Assembly: GCF_900215505.1 (NCBI RefSeq)
Contig: NZ_LT907844.1
Location: forward strand, 496,001 to 560,000
Length of the DNA stretch: 64,000 bases
Direction of reading: 5' to 3'
Source of the DNA: Cohaesibacter sp. ES.047
Lineage (GTDB): Bacteria; Pseudomonadota; Alphaproteobacteria; Rhizobiales; Cohaesibacteraceae
The notes beneath the pieces were generated by a model that had not been told where the DNA came from, did not search any database, and was given only the letters and a program-made list of their open reading frames with translations. This document shows positions 27,495 through 36,580 of this stretch, one piece after another (positions within the stretch are counted from its first letter, which is position 1; each line of letters starts with the position of its first letter). Made by a program: the position numbers and the translations under genes.

Positions 27495-28565
27495 TCACTC
27501 GTAGTCCCGAATGGCTGTGCCATGCGCGTCGAATAAGTGAACATCGGAAGCATCGAACAACAGACCGACTTCGGTATTCACTGCGGGTAGTTCACGACCC
27601 AATCCGCGCAAGTTGAGGGTTTCTCCGGTCGCCAGTGTCACAAAAATACTGGCATCCGCACCCAGATATTCAACATGGGAGACAGTACCTGAAAGCGCCG
27701 CGTCGGCAACGCTCCCGAGCCGTAGATGTTCGGACCGAAGCCCCAGCACTGCCACGCTTCCCTTATAGCCGCCAAGGATCTCAATCTCTTTTGCCCCCCC
27801 ATCCAGCTTGATCGTCTTGCCATTCTCCCCGCTTGCGGGCAACAGGTTCATCTTTGGGCTACCGATGAATTGGGCAACGAACCGGTTGACGGGGCGCTCA
27901 TAGAGCATCTGAGGGGTGTCACATTGCATCAACTGTCCGTCAGATAACACGGCGATGCGGTCAGCAAGCGTCATTGCTTCAACCTGATCATGGGTAACGT
28001 AGACGATTGTGCCAGAAAGGGTTTCATGCAGGCGTGCAATTTCCAGACGGGTCTCGGTGCGAAGGGCGGCATCAAGGTTCGACAGGGGCTCATCGAACAG
28101 GAAGGCGGATGGTTCGCGCACGATCGCCCGTCCAATCGCCACACGTTGTCGCTGACCACCAGACAGGGCTGAAGGCTTACGATCCATATAGGGTTCGAGC
28201 TTGAGGATGCGGGCAGCCTCTGCCGTCTTCTCCTCGATCTCATCCTTTGGCATCTTGATGGTCTTGAGGGCAAATTCGATATTCTGCTTGACCGTCATGT
28301 GCGGATAGAGGGCGTAGGACTGAAACACCATAGCCATGTGGCGATCAAAGGGCTGCAACTTGGTCACGTCGCGCCCGTCGCTGATGATCGCGCCAGAGGT
28401 CACCTCCTCCAAGCCAGCGATCAGACGCAGCAGGGTGGATTTGCCACAACCGGACGGGCCAACAAACACCATGAACTCGCCATCCTTGATCTCCAGATTG
28501 ACACCTTTGATGATCTTCTGGTCATCGAAGGATTTTCTCAGGTCTTTGAGTTGTATGCTGCCCAT
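27495..28565 (-). CDS. Sugar ABC transporter ATPase (UgpC/MsmK type)
   Basis: A 356-residue ATPase: Walker A GPSGCGKST, Q-loop FQSYALYPH, signature LSGGQRQR, Walker B AFLFDEPLSNLD, switch His in VTHDQ, then a C-terminal TOBE/MOI regulatory domain, as in carbohydrate (CUT1) transporters. ATG 28565 overlaps the nagA stop (TAATG). It energises the permease pair at 30529-32222. It is the last gene of the amino-sugar operon. Confidence 0.93.
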   Translation of the reverse strand: MGSIQLKDLRKSFDDQKIIKGVNLEIKDGEFMVFVGPSGCGKSTLLRLIAGLEEVTSGAIISDGRDVTKLQPFDRHMAMVFQSYALYPHMTVKQNIEFALKTIKMPKDEIEEKTAEAARILKLEPYMDRKPSALSGGQRQRVAIGRAIVREPSAFLFDEPLSNLDAALRTETRLEIARLHETLSGTIVYVTHDQVEAMTLADRIAVLSDGQLMQCDTPQMLYERPVNRFVAQFIGSPKMNLLPASGENGKTIKLDGGAKEIEILGGYKGSVAVLGLRSEHLRLGSVADAALSGTVSHVEYLGADASIFVTLATGETLNLRGLGRELPAVNTEVGLLFDASDVHLFDAHGTAIRDYE

Positions 28566-29746
28566 TATGTTTCCTTCGCAAATTGGTTGCTGGTGTCCTG
28601 ATAGAGAAATTCGCCATCGCTGAGTGTCGCAAGAACGCGAAGGCCGCTGTCGCAAAGTGTCAGACTGGCTCTATAGCCCGAAGCAACCCGACCCAATTCG
28701 TCAGCAACCCCAAGAGCAAGAGCAGGCGTCGATCCCGCCATCGCCATCGCCGCTTCGACAGGCGCGCCGGCGTAACGGATCATGTTCCTGACCGCCTCGT
28801 CCAAGTACAGATGAGCGCCGCCAAGGCGCCCCGTTTCATCGCAAAGGCGCCCGTCTTTGAGATAGACCCGCTTTTCGCCGAAATCGAATTCCGTCGTGGT
28901 GCCACCAAGTGTCAGCATCGCGTCGGTGACCAGACAAATCCGCTCCGGACCGATATGATCAAAGGCAAAACGCAGGTTGGCCGGATGCACATGCATGCCA
29001 TCGGCAATGAGGCCTGCAAAAGGCAATAGGCCCTCGATCACCGCACCTATCGGTCCCGGCTCACGCCCCATCAGTGGCGGCATGGCGTTAAAAAGATGGG
29101 TCGCACCCGCCAACCCGGCGCTCGACAGATCACGCAACAGATCGTATCCGGCCGCGCTGTGCCCCACAAAGACCCGCCAACCCGCCTTGGACAGGCGCGC
29201 TATGGTTTCAGAGTTTGTCTCTTCAGGCGCAAGCGTGATGATGCGTGGGTAGGAAACCGTGCGCTCCAGCAGAGCCATATCACTGTCTTCAAGTGGCCGG
29301 ATGGCGTCGGCGCGATGAATGCCGGGTTTCTCCGGGCTGATAAAAGGCCCTTCCAGATGCAGTCCAAGCACGCCGTCGATGGGTTCGCTTATGGCCTTTT
29401 CAACGGCGTCTATTGCGGCGCTATAAGCGCGTCCACTTTCAGTGATGAAGGTTGGCATAATATGGGCCACGCCGCCCGCAGAAGCAGCTCTTGCCATGGC
29501 GGCAAGGCTGGAAGCGTCTGGCGTATCGTTGAACTGGCAATCTCCTGCACCATTGATCTGAATGTCAATAAATCCGGGGGCGACGATGTCGACTTCGATG
29601 CATCTTCTGGACGAGAAGGTGCCGCGCTCTCCGATCGCCTCAATCAAGCCATCTTTGATCAGGATGGCCCGTTCATTGACTGCCGGAGCACTGAAACCGG
29701 GATAAAGCGTTGTTGCTTCAATGACAAACTCGGACTTATTTGACAA
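28565..29746 (-). CDS. nagA: N-acetylglucosamine-6-phosphate deacetylase
   Basis: A 393-residue amidohydrolase-fold enzyme. It has the NagA metal-site variant FIDIQINGAGDCQFND (Gln-Asn-Gly in place of HxH), LHLEGPFI with the metal Glu, VGHSAAG, GATHLFNAM, and the catalytic Asp in LVTDAML. It converts GlcNAc-6-P to glucosamine-6-P and acetate. TTG 29746 is chosen: GAAGAGG precedes it, the family N-terminus begins there, and it overlaps the nagB stop by 11 bases. A longer frame to 29827 runs into nagB. Confidence 0.92.
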   Translation of the reverse strand: MSNKSEFVIEATTLYPGFSAPAVNERAILIKDGLIEAIGERGTFSSRRCIEVDIVAPGFIDIQINGAGDCQFNDTPDASSLAAMARAASAGGVAHIMPTFITESGRAYSAAIDAVEKAISEPIDGVLGLHLEGPFISPEKPGIHRADAIRPLEDSDMALLERTVSYPRIITLAPEETNSETIARLSKAGWRVFVGHSAAGYDLLRDLSSAGLAGATHLFNAMPPLMGREPGPIGAVIEGLLPFAGLIADGMHVHPANLRFAFDHIGPERICLVTDAMLTLGGTTTEFDFGEKRVYLKDGRLCDETGRLGGAHLYLDEAVRNMIRYAGAPVEAAMAMAGSTPALALGVADELGRVASGYRASLTLCDSGLRVLATLSDGEFLYQDTSNQFAKET

Positions 29747-30524
29747 AATACACCTCTTCCCCACCGGGATGAATGCTTTCGTAGAAGTCGCGCAGCTCAA
29801 GTTTGGATGCGGCGTCTTCATCGACAATCACTGTGGCATCTGGGTGGAATTGCAAGATCGATGCCGGGCAGGATGTGCTCACCGGCCCTTCAAGCGCTTT
29901 CGCGACCGCATCAGCTTTGCTGGCACCGGTTGCCAGCAGAATGATCTTTCTGGCTTGCATGATCGTTGCGATGCCCATGGTAAGTGCATGGGTTGGAACC
30001 GTTTCATCGGGTTTGAAAAAGCGGCGGTTGGCGGCCATGGTCGATCGAGCCAGCTTCTTGATCCGCGTGCGGGAGCCAAGCGACGAAGACGGTTCATTAA
30101 AGCCAATATGGCCATTGAGGCCAATCCCGAGTAGCTGCAGATCAATGCCGCCCAGCTCGGCGATCATTGCTTCATATCGCTTTGCTTCTTCTGCCGGATC
30201 GGATGCATCACCGCGCGGCAAATGGGTGTTTTCAGGTTTGATATCTATATGGTCGAACAGCAGCTTGCTCATCGTTGTCCGGTAGGACTGCGGGTGATCT
30301 GCGTTCAGACCAATATATTCATCCAGATTGAAGCTCTTAACCCCCGCAAAGGACAAGTTCATACCACGGGCACGCTCGATCAGTTGCGCATAGACCTGTT
30401 CCATCGTTCCACCAGTCGCCAGCCCAAGTGACGCATCGGGTTTCGATACAAGCAGATCCAGGAGGCGCTTTGCGGTTGCGCTCGCCGCAGAGACGGCATC
30501 GTGATGGATGAGGATTGTGGCCAA
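29736..30524 (-). CDS. nagB: Glucosamine-6-phosphate deaminase
   Basis: A 262-residue NagB: GLATGGTM phosphate loop, SFNLDEYIGL with the catalytic Asp, LLGIGLNGHIGFNEPSSS with the ring-opening His, and the end PASILQFHPDATVIVDEDAA. It converts glucosamine-6-P to fructose-6-P and ammonia. Length and motifs are complete. The ATG lies 4 bases downstream of the permease stop. Confidence 0.95.
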   Translation of the reverse strand: MATILIHHDAVSAASATAKRLLDLLVSKPDASLGLATGGTMEQVYAQLIERARGMNLSFAGVKSFNLDEYIGLNADHPQSYRTTMSKLLFDHIDIKPENTHLPRGDASDPAEEAKRYEAMIAELGGIDLQLLGIGLNGHIGFNEPSSSLGSRTRIKKLARSTMAANRRFFKPDETVPTHALTMGIATIMQARKIILLATGASKADAVAKALEGPVSTSCPASILQFHPDATVIVDEDAASKLELRDFYESIHPGGEEVYFVK

Positions 30525-30528
30525 TGAT

Positions 30529-31353
30529 TTATCCTTTCACGGCACCGGCCAGCATAGACCGACCGATCTGCCGATACATGATAAGCCCTAGAATGACGGG
30601 CGGTGCGGACGCCACGACGATGACAGCCGCCGCCACACCCCACTGGACGCCCCCACCTCCGGCTGAGAAGAAGAAGGATGCGCCAACGGTCATGGGGACT
30701 GCCTTGCTGGTGGTAAGCATCAAGCCAAACAGGAATTCGTTCCAAGCTGTGATGAAGCCGAAAACGAAAGTCGTGGCAATGGCCGGCCGGATGAGCGGCA
30801 GTGTCAACCGGCTGAGAATGCGTCCCGTGCGCGCTCCGTCCATACCCGCCGCCTCATCAAGCTCGCGCGGAATCTCCGCAACGGCATTGATCAGCAAAAC
30901 GAGCGCCAAAGGCAGGTTGACGACCGCGAGAATGAGGCCCAGACCAAACCTTGTGTCCAGCAACCCCAGCGTCTGATACATCATGTAGAGGGGAATGGCG
31001 AAAATGATCAGCGGCATTGCACGCAGATTGACCACCAGTGGCAGCAAAAGATCGCGCCCGTAGTCGCGCCTTGCGATGGCAAAGGCCAGCGGGAGACAGA
31101 GCAGAATCGGCAGGATCGTGCCAATCAGGGACGCCGACAGCGAGTTCGCCAGATAGCTCCAGATATTCAACCGGTCGCTGACCGTGAAGACAGCTGCGAA
31201 ATTGTCGAGTGTTATGGCACGCGGGATCAGACTGGCGTTGGAAATGACATCGGCCGGGGTCTTGAGGGCCGTGACGATGGTCGCGATGACCGGAAAATTC
31301 ATGACCAGAGCAGCAACGACGAACACCAGCCAACGGATTGCATTCATAACCAT
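30529..31353 (-). CDS. Sugar ABC transporter permease (MalG/CUT1 type)
   Basis: A 274-residue inner-membrane protein with about six transmembrane helices and the EAA loop ELDEAAGMDGARTGRILSRLTLPLIRPAI that docks the ATPase. ATG 31353 overlaps the upstream permease stop (TGATG). It forms the channel with the 31353-32222 product. Confidence 0.92.
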   Translation of the reverse strand: MVMNAIRWLVFVVAALVMNFPVIATIVTALKTPADVISNASLIPRAITLDNFAAVFTVSDRLNIWSYLANSLSASLIGTILPILLCLPLAFAIARRDYGRDLLLPLVVNLRAMPLIIFAIPLYMMYQTLGLLDTRFGLGLILAVVNLPLALVLLINAVAEIPRELDEAAGMDGARTGRILSRLTLPLIRPAIATTFVFGFITAWNEFLFGLMLTTSKAVPMTVGASFFFSAGGGGVQWGVAAAVIVVASAPPVILGLIMYRQIGRSMLAGAVKG

Positions 31354-32222
31354 CAGGCCTGTTTCCTCTTTTTCAGCAACCAGCCGACCAGCCAAAGCAA
31401 GCCGAAAGCGACAATGAACAACAGAACCGAAGCGGCCAGAGCCTTGCCGATGTCGGCGGATTTAAAGAAGGCGGTATAGATATAGATGGACAGGGAAGTG
31501 CTGGAGCCCCCGGCTCCCGAGCCGATAAGCACATAGATATTGTCGAACACCCTGAAACCATCGATGAAGCGGATGCCAAAGGCGACCAGCAGGGTTGGCA
31601 GCAGGGCTGGTAGTTCGATGTGGGTGAACAGGCGCAAGCCACGGGTGCCATCCACCTTGGCCGCTTCCCGGATATCGTTGGGAATGGAGGAATAGGCCGT
31701 GTAGAACAGCAATAGGGTGAAGGGGGTCCACTGCAGCGTCTCAATCACGACCATTGTCTTGAAAGCCGTTTGCGGGCTGAGAAATGCCGGGCTTTCACCA
31801 AAAAACTCAAACAGATAATAGGGCAGCGGACCGACAAACTCATGCAGCACCAGACGATACATCAGGCCCATCATGGACGGAGCGATGATCATCGGCATCA
31901 TGAAAATGGCCATAAGCCAAAAGCGTTTCTGGATTAGTGGGGCGAGGAAAACCGCAAGAAAGAGCCCCAAAGCCGTTTCAAGCGTTGCCGTCAGAAGTCC
32001 AAAGCGGGTGGAAAAGCTCACCGCGCCCCAGAAATAGGGATCGCCCAGCACTTCACGATAATTGCCAAATCCCGAAAGGGTCGGGTCTCGCAAATTCTCG
32101 AAACTGACTGTCGATACCGAATAGATCAGGTCGAGGACTGCGGGAAACCCCAACATGGCCAACAGAAAAATGACAACCGGCGCTGCAAGAATCCGGTTTT
32201 CCCGGCTTGTTTCATTGGCCAC
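31353..32222 (-). CDS. Sugar ABC transporter permease (MalF/CUT1 type)
   Basis: A 289-residue inner-membrane protein with six predicted helices and the EAA loop DIREAAKVDGTRGLRLFTHIELPALLPTL. It is the partner of the following permease. It sits 64 bases after the binding-protein gene, a usual gap where binding protein is made in excess. Confidence 0.92.
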   Translation of the reverse strand: MANETSRENRILAAPVVIFLLAMLGFPAVLDLIYSVSTVSFENLRDPTLSGFGNYREVLGDPYFWGAVSFSTRFGLLTATLETALGLFLAVFLAPLIQKRFWLMAIFMMPMIIAPSMMGLMYRLVLHEFVGPLPYYLFEFFGESPAFLSPQTAFKTMVVIETLQWTPFTLLLFYTAYSSIPNDIREAAKVDGTRGLRLFTHIELPALLPTLLVAFGIRFIDGFRVFDNIYVLIGSGAGGSSTSLSIYIYTAFFKSADIGKALAASVLLFIVAFGLLWLVGWLLKKRKQA

Positions 32223-32286
32223 AATCTATGTCCTCGTCAATGGAAGGCCGGAGTTCGCGGAAGCGAACCCCGGTCGATCTTGATGA

Positions 32287-33609
32287 TTATTTCAGCAGCT
32301 TGGCCATACCGGATTTGGCTTCAGCCAGAGCGTCATCAAGGCTTTTGACATCGCCCCAATAACCAGTAAAGGCCTGGGCTTGCAGCTCATAGACCGAGAG
32401 TGCCGATGCAGAGGTTGCACCATTCATCACGTAGCCATACTGGGATGCATAGCTGCCCAAGGGCACCAGATCCGGGCGATCTGCTGCTACCGCATCAAGC
32501 GCAGGGCCTTTGAGGCCGGGAGCGCCGCCAGCTTTGGCGTAGATTTCCATGGCATCGGCTGTTGCCAGCCATTGCAGGAACTTTTGGGCACCTTCCTTGT
32601 TCTTGCCGGACTTGTTGATACCAAGGCCCAAACCATGCACATGGGTAAAGCGGCCTTCCGGTCCTTTGGGAGGGGCTATCGTCTTGGTTACACCAGCCAC
32701 AACCGGGTTCTTTTCCTCGTTGAGCAGATCACCGGCGGCAGCGTTCCATTGAACCATGATGGCGACCTGCCCCGAACCGAACGCGGCATTGGCTTCGGGA
32801 AACTCGTAGGACAGGGAATCCTTCGGTGTTGCCCCGGCATCGAGCAGCTTGCGGTATAGCTTAAGGCCGGTCTTGTATGCCTCGGAATCAACCGTGATGT
32901 TGCCATCGGCGTCCATCCAGTCGGCGCCATAGGCTCGCGGCAGGGACTGGAAGATCATCATGTTGAACAACAGGTTCTTCATCTGCAGAACCGTTCCGTA
33001 GCGGGTCGGGCTGTCGCTGTTGACCGACTTTGTGAAATACAGCGCGGTGGCAGCCCAATCGTTCCAGCTCCAGTCTTCCGGTTTTTTGGGCTCCATCGCC
33101 TTGCCCAGATATTCCTCGGCAATTTCGGAATAGCGGGCCTTGGCAGCGTCGTCGGACAAGAGGGCATCAATGAGATCATTGCGGTAATACATGAAATGCA
33201 GGGAGAGGTCGGTCGGAACGCCGAATTGCTTACCTTCATATTGCATGGTGCTCAGGACGGCGTCGCCGAAGACGTCCTTCGCTCCATCACCAAGGTCTAC
33301 CGGCTCCATGAAGGGTGCATAACGGCCAATCGAGTAGGTCGCAATCAGGTTGATATCAAAGGCATCGGTGCTCGCGGCAAGATCGGCAGCCAGTTTGTCA
33401 TAGAAACCATCGCGGCTGAAGAAAAGCAACTCCACCTTGTTTTCGTCGGCGACTCCCGGTAGCGCATTGTAGGCTTTGGTGGCCGCGCGCAGGGCAGTTT
33501 CTTCCGGCCCTCCAGGCCAGCCCAGAACGGTGACTTCGGCCTGCGCCGCCATGGATATTGTGCTGAGAGCACCGCACAACAATGCCGGCAAGAGATAATT
33601 CAATTTCAT
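32287..33609 (-). CDS. Extracellular sugar-binding protein of the ABC transporter
   Basis: A 440-residue family-1 solute-binding protein with a Sec signal peptide (MKLNYLLPALLCGALSTISMAAQA, cleavage after AQA) for the periplasm. The body has the cluster features of CUT1 binding proteins (FGVPTDLSLHFMYYRNDL, GQVAIMVQWNAAAGDLL, HGLGLGINKSGKNKEGAQKFLQWL). AGAGGAG precedes the ATG. The neighbouring genes indicate an amino sugar such as ManNAc or GlcNAc, or an oligosaccharide containing it, as ligand. The ligand itself is inferred. Confidence 0.9.
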   Translation of the reverse strand: MKLNYLLPALLCGALSTISMAAQAEVTVLGWPGGPEETALRAATKAYNALPGVADENKVELLFFSRDGFYDKLAADLAASTDAFDINLIATYSIGRYAPFMEPVDLGDGAKDVFGDAVLSTMQYEGKQFGVPTDLSLHFMYYRNDLIDALLSDDAAKARYSEIAEEYLGKAMEPKKPEDWSWNDWAATALYFTKSVNSDSPTRYGTVLQMKNLLFNMMIFQSLPRAYGADWMDADGNITVDSEAYKTGLKLYRKLLDAGATPKDSLSYEFPEANAAFGSGQVAIMVQWNAAAGDLLNEEKNPVVAGVTKTIAPPKGPEGRFTHVHGLGLGINKSGKNKEGAQKFLQWLATADAMEIYAKAGGAPGLKGPALDAVAADRPDLVPLGSYASQYGYVMNGATSASALSVYELQAQAFTGYWGDVKSLDDALAEAKSGMAKLLK

Positions 33610-33721
33610 TTTATTCTCCTCTGTGACTTATGTCTTGTTGATCAATTCGTTCCATTCCTTCTTGCAAGACCATCCGGTTCCATCGGCAATCTCACCAGCA
33701 AAGAAATTCCAATTTCCATGA

Positions 33722-34687
33722 TCACTGCTGATCAACAGCAAACTGCAATGCCCCAAACAGAGGGCTGTCCTGACCAAGCTCGGCCGGCTGTAGATCGACG
33801 TTGAAAAGCTCAGGTTCTTCATTCAGAAGAATGTGCGAAACGCACTCCAGATAGCCGGTTGCCAGTCCGACACTGCCGCCAATGACAATGCGGTCCAGTC
33901 CCAAAATGGTGCGCAGATTGGCGCAAAGCTCGGCAATCGAGCGGGCGGATTGTTCCACCACAGAGGTCGCCCAAGGGGTTCCCTGTTGCCACAAAGCAAA
34001 AACTTCCGGAGCGGCCACATCCCTGCCAGCAAGGTTGGATCCGTAACGGGCAATCGCCCGTCCACTGGCGAGCGATTCTATCGTACCAACGCGTCCCGAG
34101 CCGCAGAGCTGATCGCCTTTGAGGGCGGTTGAGAAACCCACGTGACCGGCCAGACCATCATCGGATTGCAGGAGCTTGCCATTGAGTACGAGCCCACCGC
34201 CAACACCGGTTGACACGGTTATGTAGGCCATACTGTTCGAGCCAATACCCGCCCCGAAGCGATATTCGCCAAGGGCCGCAGCAGCAGCGTCATTGACCAG
34301 CGTCACAGGGCCTGAAAAACGATCTGACGCCAACGTCTTCAGGTTGGAACCGGTCAGGTTGGATAGGGTCGAGCGGTTGACTGCCATCCAGTCGCCGTTT
34401 CGGGTAACTCTTCCTGTCAGAGCAGCCCCGACGGGCGTTCCGCTCACATGTCCGACCTCCTGAAGAAGAGCCGCCATACTGTCGAGCTGGCTATTGATGT
34501 CTGCTTGACCAATAGTCTCGGCGCGTGCGCGAGCGACGATGCACCCCTTGTCGAACCGGGCGGCAGCAATTTTGGTGCCGCCAATATCAAGTCCAGCTCC
34601 ACTGAGAAGATTGGCATTCATGGCGTCACACTCGCTTTCAGCTGGCACGGCGGGTCGGGTCGGGTTGACCGATAGGCAAGAGGTCAT
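33722..34687 (-). CDS. nanK: ROK-family sugar kinase, probably N-acetylmannosamine kinase
   Basis: A 321-residue ROK kinase with DIGGTKIAAARF near the start, the sugar-site VNDAAAAALGEYRFG and STGVGGGLVLNG, and GHVGFS with the His of the zinc site. The usual CxCGxxGCxE zinc cluster is degenerate (CGSGRVGTIE). Next to nanE it should phosphorylate ManNAc. ATG 34687 overlaps the nanE stop (ATGA); an internal ATG at 34621 lies nearer to DIGGTK and could be the true start. Confidence 0.85.
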   Translation of the reverse strand: MTSCLSVNPTRPAVPAESECDAMNANLLSGAGLDIGGTKIAAARFDKGCIVARARAETIGQADINSQLDSMAALLQEVGHVSGTPVGAALTGRVTRNGDWMAVNRSTLSNLTGSNLKTLASDRFSGPVTLVNDAAAAALGEYRFGAGIGSNSMAYITVSTGVGGGLVLNGKLLQSDDGLAGHVGFSTALKGDQLCGSGRVGTIESLASGRAIARYGSNLAGRDVAAPEVFALWQQGTPWATSVVEQSARSIAELCANLRTILGLDRIVIGGSVGLATGYLECVSHILLNEEPELFNVDLQPAELGQDSPLFGALQFAVDQQ

Positions 34688-35400
34688 GGCTGGCTATCTT
34701 TTTTGGTTGCAGCGACCGATTTCGAAAACAGCTGTGTCATATATTCCAGCCGCGTAAGAACAGATCCCACTGTCACACAGTCTGCACCGTGTTCAATCGC
34801 GGCTCGGCAAAGCTCCGGTGTTGAAAACCGACCCTCGGCGATGACAAAGCAGTCTTTCTTGGCAAGCGCTGCGAGCAGGGGAAAATCCGGTTCTTCCGGT
34901 GTCGGCGCCTCTCCAGTGTAACCGGACATGGTGGAGCCGAGAATGTCTGCCCCCTCGCGAAGGCAAGAATCCGCTTCCTGTTCTGCCGCCAAGTCGGCCA
35001 TCACAAGACACCCCTGTTCATGGGCGATACTGGTGAGGTCGGCGAAAGTATGAGGACGAGAGCGATCCGTGCCGTCAATCGCGATGATGTCGGCACCGGC
35101 CTCTGCCAAGGCCAGAACATCTTCCGGCAGGGCGGTGATGCGGATGGGCCATTCGTCAAAATCCCGTTTGACGATTCCAACAATCGGAGCGCTTGGCAAG
35201 GCAGCTCGCACCGCAGCCACCCGTTTGACACCTTCAATCCGCAGCCCTTGCGCGCCCCCATCGATGGCAGCTCTTGCCATTGCCACCACAACCTCATCGC
35301 AGTCCATTGCTCCGCCGTCAATTGGCTGCACCGAAACAATGAGGCCATTTTGCAGCGCGTTGAGGGTGTCAGCCTTGCTGTCTTTTACTCTTCCCGTCAT
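34684..35400 (-). CDS. nanE: N-acetylmannosamine-6-phosphate 2-epimerase
   Basis: A 238-residue TIM-barrel NanE: GLIVSVQPIDGGAMD, GLRIEGV, PIVGIVKRD, IIAIDGTDRSRP, LGSTMSGYTGE and FVIAEGRFSTPE are all family blocks, including the catalytic Lys (VKRD) and the SGYT phosphate loop region. It converts ManNAc-6-P to GlcNAc-6-P, which NagA uses. It is the first gene of the minus-strand amino-sugar group, divergent from the RpiR regulator. Confidence 0.93.
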   Translation of the reverse strand: MTGRVKDSKADTLNALQNGLIVSVQPIDGGAMDCDEVVVAMARAAIDGGAQGLRIEGVKRVAAVRAALPSAPIVGIVKRDFDEWPIRITALPEDVLALAEAGADIIAIDGTDRSRPHTFADLTSIAHEQGCLVMADLAAEQEADSCLREGADILGSTMSGYTGEAPTPEEPDFPLLAALAKKDCFVIAEGRFSTPELCRAAIEHGADCVTVGSVLTRLEYMTQLFSKSVAATKKDSQP

Positions 35401-35737
35401 CAGGTTTCCTAAGCACTTCAGAGATTTTCAGCACAATTCTGCGCTTGAGTTGATACGACCTTATATCTGAAAAAATATTTTGACAATAATTTTTTCTAAA
35501 ATAATTTAATGTGATAATTATTTGTTATTTTCATTGATTTATGAGCAATTGACCCATAACCTGCATCAACAACGCGGCGGGGTTGGGATGAACAGATCCG
35601 TCTGCTCATAGAGCTGGATGGCCTTCTAGAACTTGTTCTGATAAGTCATTTTGGAGCTTTTCTCGATTGGTCAACTGTTTCGACGTAGTCGAACCCATTT
35701 GCGCCATTAACCTCACTGATGCCGGGCAAGTGAAAAT
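35401..35737. promoter_or_regulatory. Divergent control region between nanE and the RpiR regulator
   Basis: A 337-base non-coding, AT-rich stretch. It holds the inverted repeat GAAAAAAT (35469-35476) / ATTTTTTC (35489-35496), with TTGACA (plus, 35480-35485) and TTGTCA (minus, 35486-35481) as possible -35 elements between the arms. This is the best candidate operator for the RpiR protein; promoter calls are weak. Confidence 0.45.
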
Positions 35738-36580
35738 ATGAACCAAGGTACAACCCCAGTTCTTTCGGAAATTCGGTTCAACGGGGCCAATATGACGCCG
35801 AAGTTGCGCAAGATTGCCCAGTTTATCTCTCAGCATCCCGTAGAAGTGACGACCATGTCGGTGGATGAACTCGCGGCCAGCGCCAACATTAGCGTCGCAA
35901 CGATCTATCGCTTTTGTCGGGAGTTGCAATACCAGACCTTCTCCCAGCTCAAGCTAGCGATTGCCAAGGAGATTTCAGTTGAGAATGCCTTGAAATCAGA
36001 CGCAGATGATACGCTGGAGAAAGATGATACCCATCGATTCACGGCCTATCTGACGGGGTTGGAAGCCACCCGCGATTTGCTTGATCTTGATAAGATTAAC
36101 GAAGTTGCTGATCTTGTCGTTTCGGCACGCCGCATCATTATTGTGGCCGTGGGCGCTTCCTCTGTGGCTGCAACCTTTTTGCATTACAAATTTATGCGTG
36201 CAGGACTGATGAGTCATCGGCCAACAGATATGCATTTGGCAACCATGCTCGCCTCCAACGTTGACGAGCGCGACATGATCATTGCGTTTTCCGCCTCAGG
36301 AGGCACGCGGGACATCATTGATGTTCTCAAAATAGGTCGACGAACCAATGCTTCCATTGTTGGCATCACTGGCCGACGGCGCAACGCCGTGGCAGATTTA
36401 AGCAGCTTGCATTTGCTCGCAGTCGCCTCAGACAGCCCCCTCACCAGCGGTTCGGGACTTTCGGTTATAAGCCAAATTTCCGTGGCGGATACAATTTATG
36501 AAACCCTGTACTGGCGCGATCCGAGCGTGCGCAAAAGGATTGATCTGGCCGCAGATTCCGTGATCTACAAACACGTCTGA
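35738..36580 (+). CDS. RpiR/MurR-family transcriptional regulator of the amino-sugar cluster
   Basis: A 280-residue regulator with an N-terminal HTH_6 domain (MTPKLRKIAQFISQHP ... TTMSVDELAASANISVATIYRFCRELQYQTFSQLKLAIA) and a C-terminal SIS sugar-phosphate domain (IIIVAVGASSVAATFLHYKFMRAG ... IIAFSASGGTRDIIDVLKIGR). SIS effectors in this family are sugar phosphates; ManNAc-6-P or GlcN-6-P are plausible. It is transcribed divergently from nanE, as is typical. It most likely represses the nan/nag operon. Confidence 0.9.
   Translation: MNQGTTPVLSEIRFNGANMTPKLRKIAQFISQHPVEVTTMSVDELAASANISVATIYRFCRELQYQTFSQLKLAIAKEISVENALKSDADDTLEKDDTHRFTAYLTGLEATRDLLDLDKINEVADLVVSARRIIIVAVGASSVAATFLHYKFMRAGLMSHRPTDMHLATMLASNVDERDMIIAFSASGGTRDIIDVLKIGRRTNASIVGITGRRRNAVADLSSLHLLAVASDSPLTSGSGLSVISQISVADTIYETLYWRDPSVRKRIDLAADSVIYKHV

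Noticed and set aside
29096-29743. Open frame of 215 codons on the plus strand
   Set aside because: Antisense shadow of nagA.
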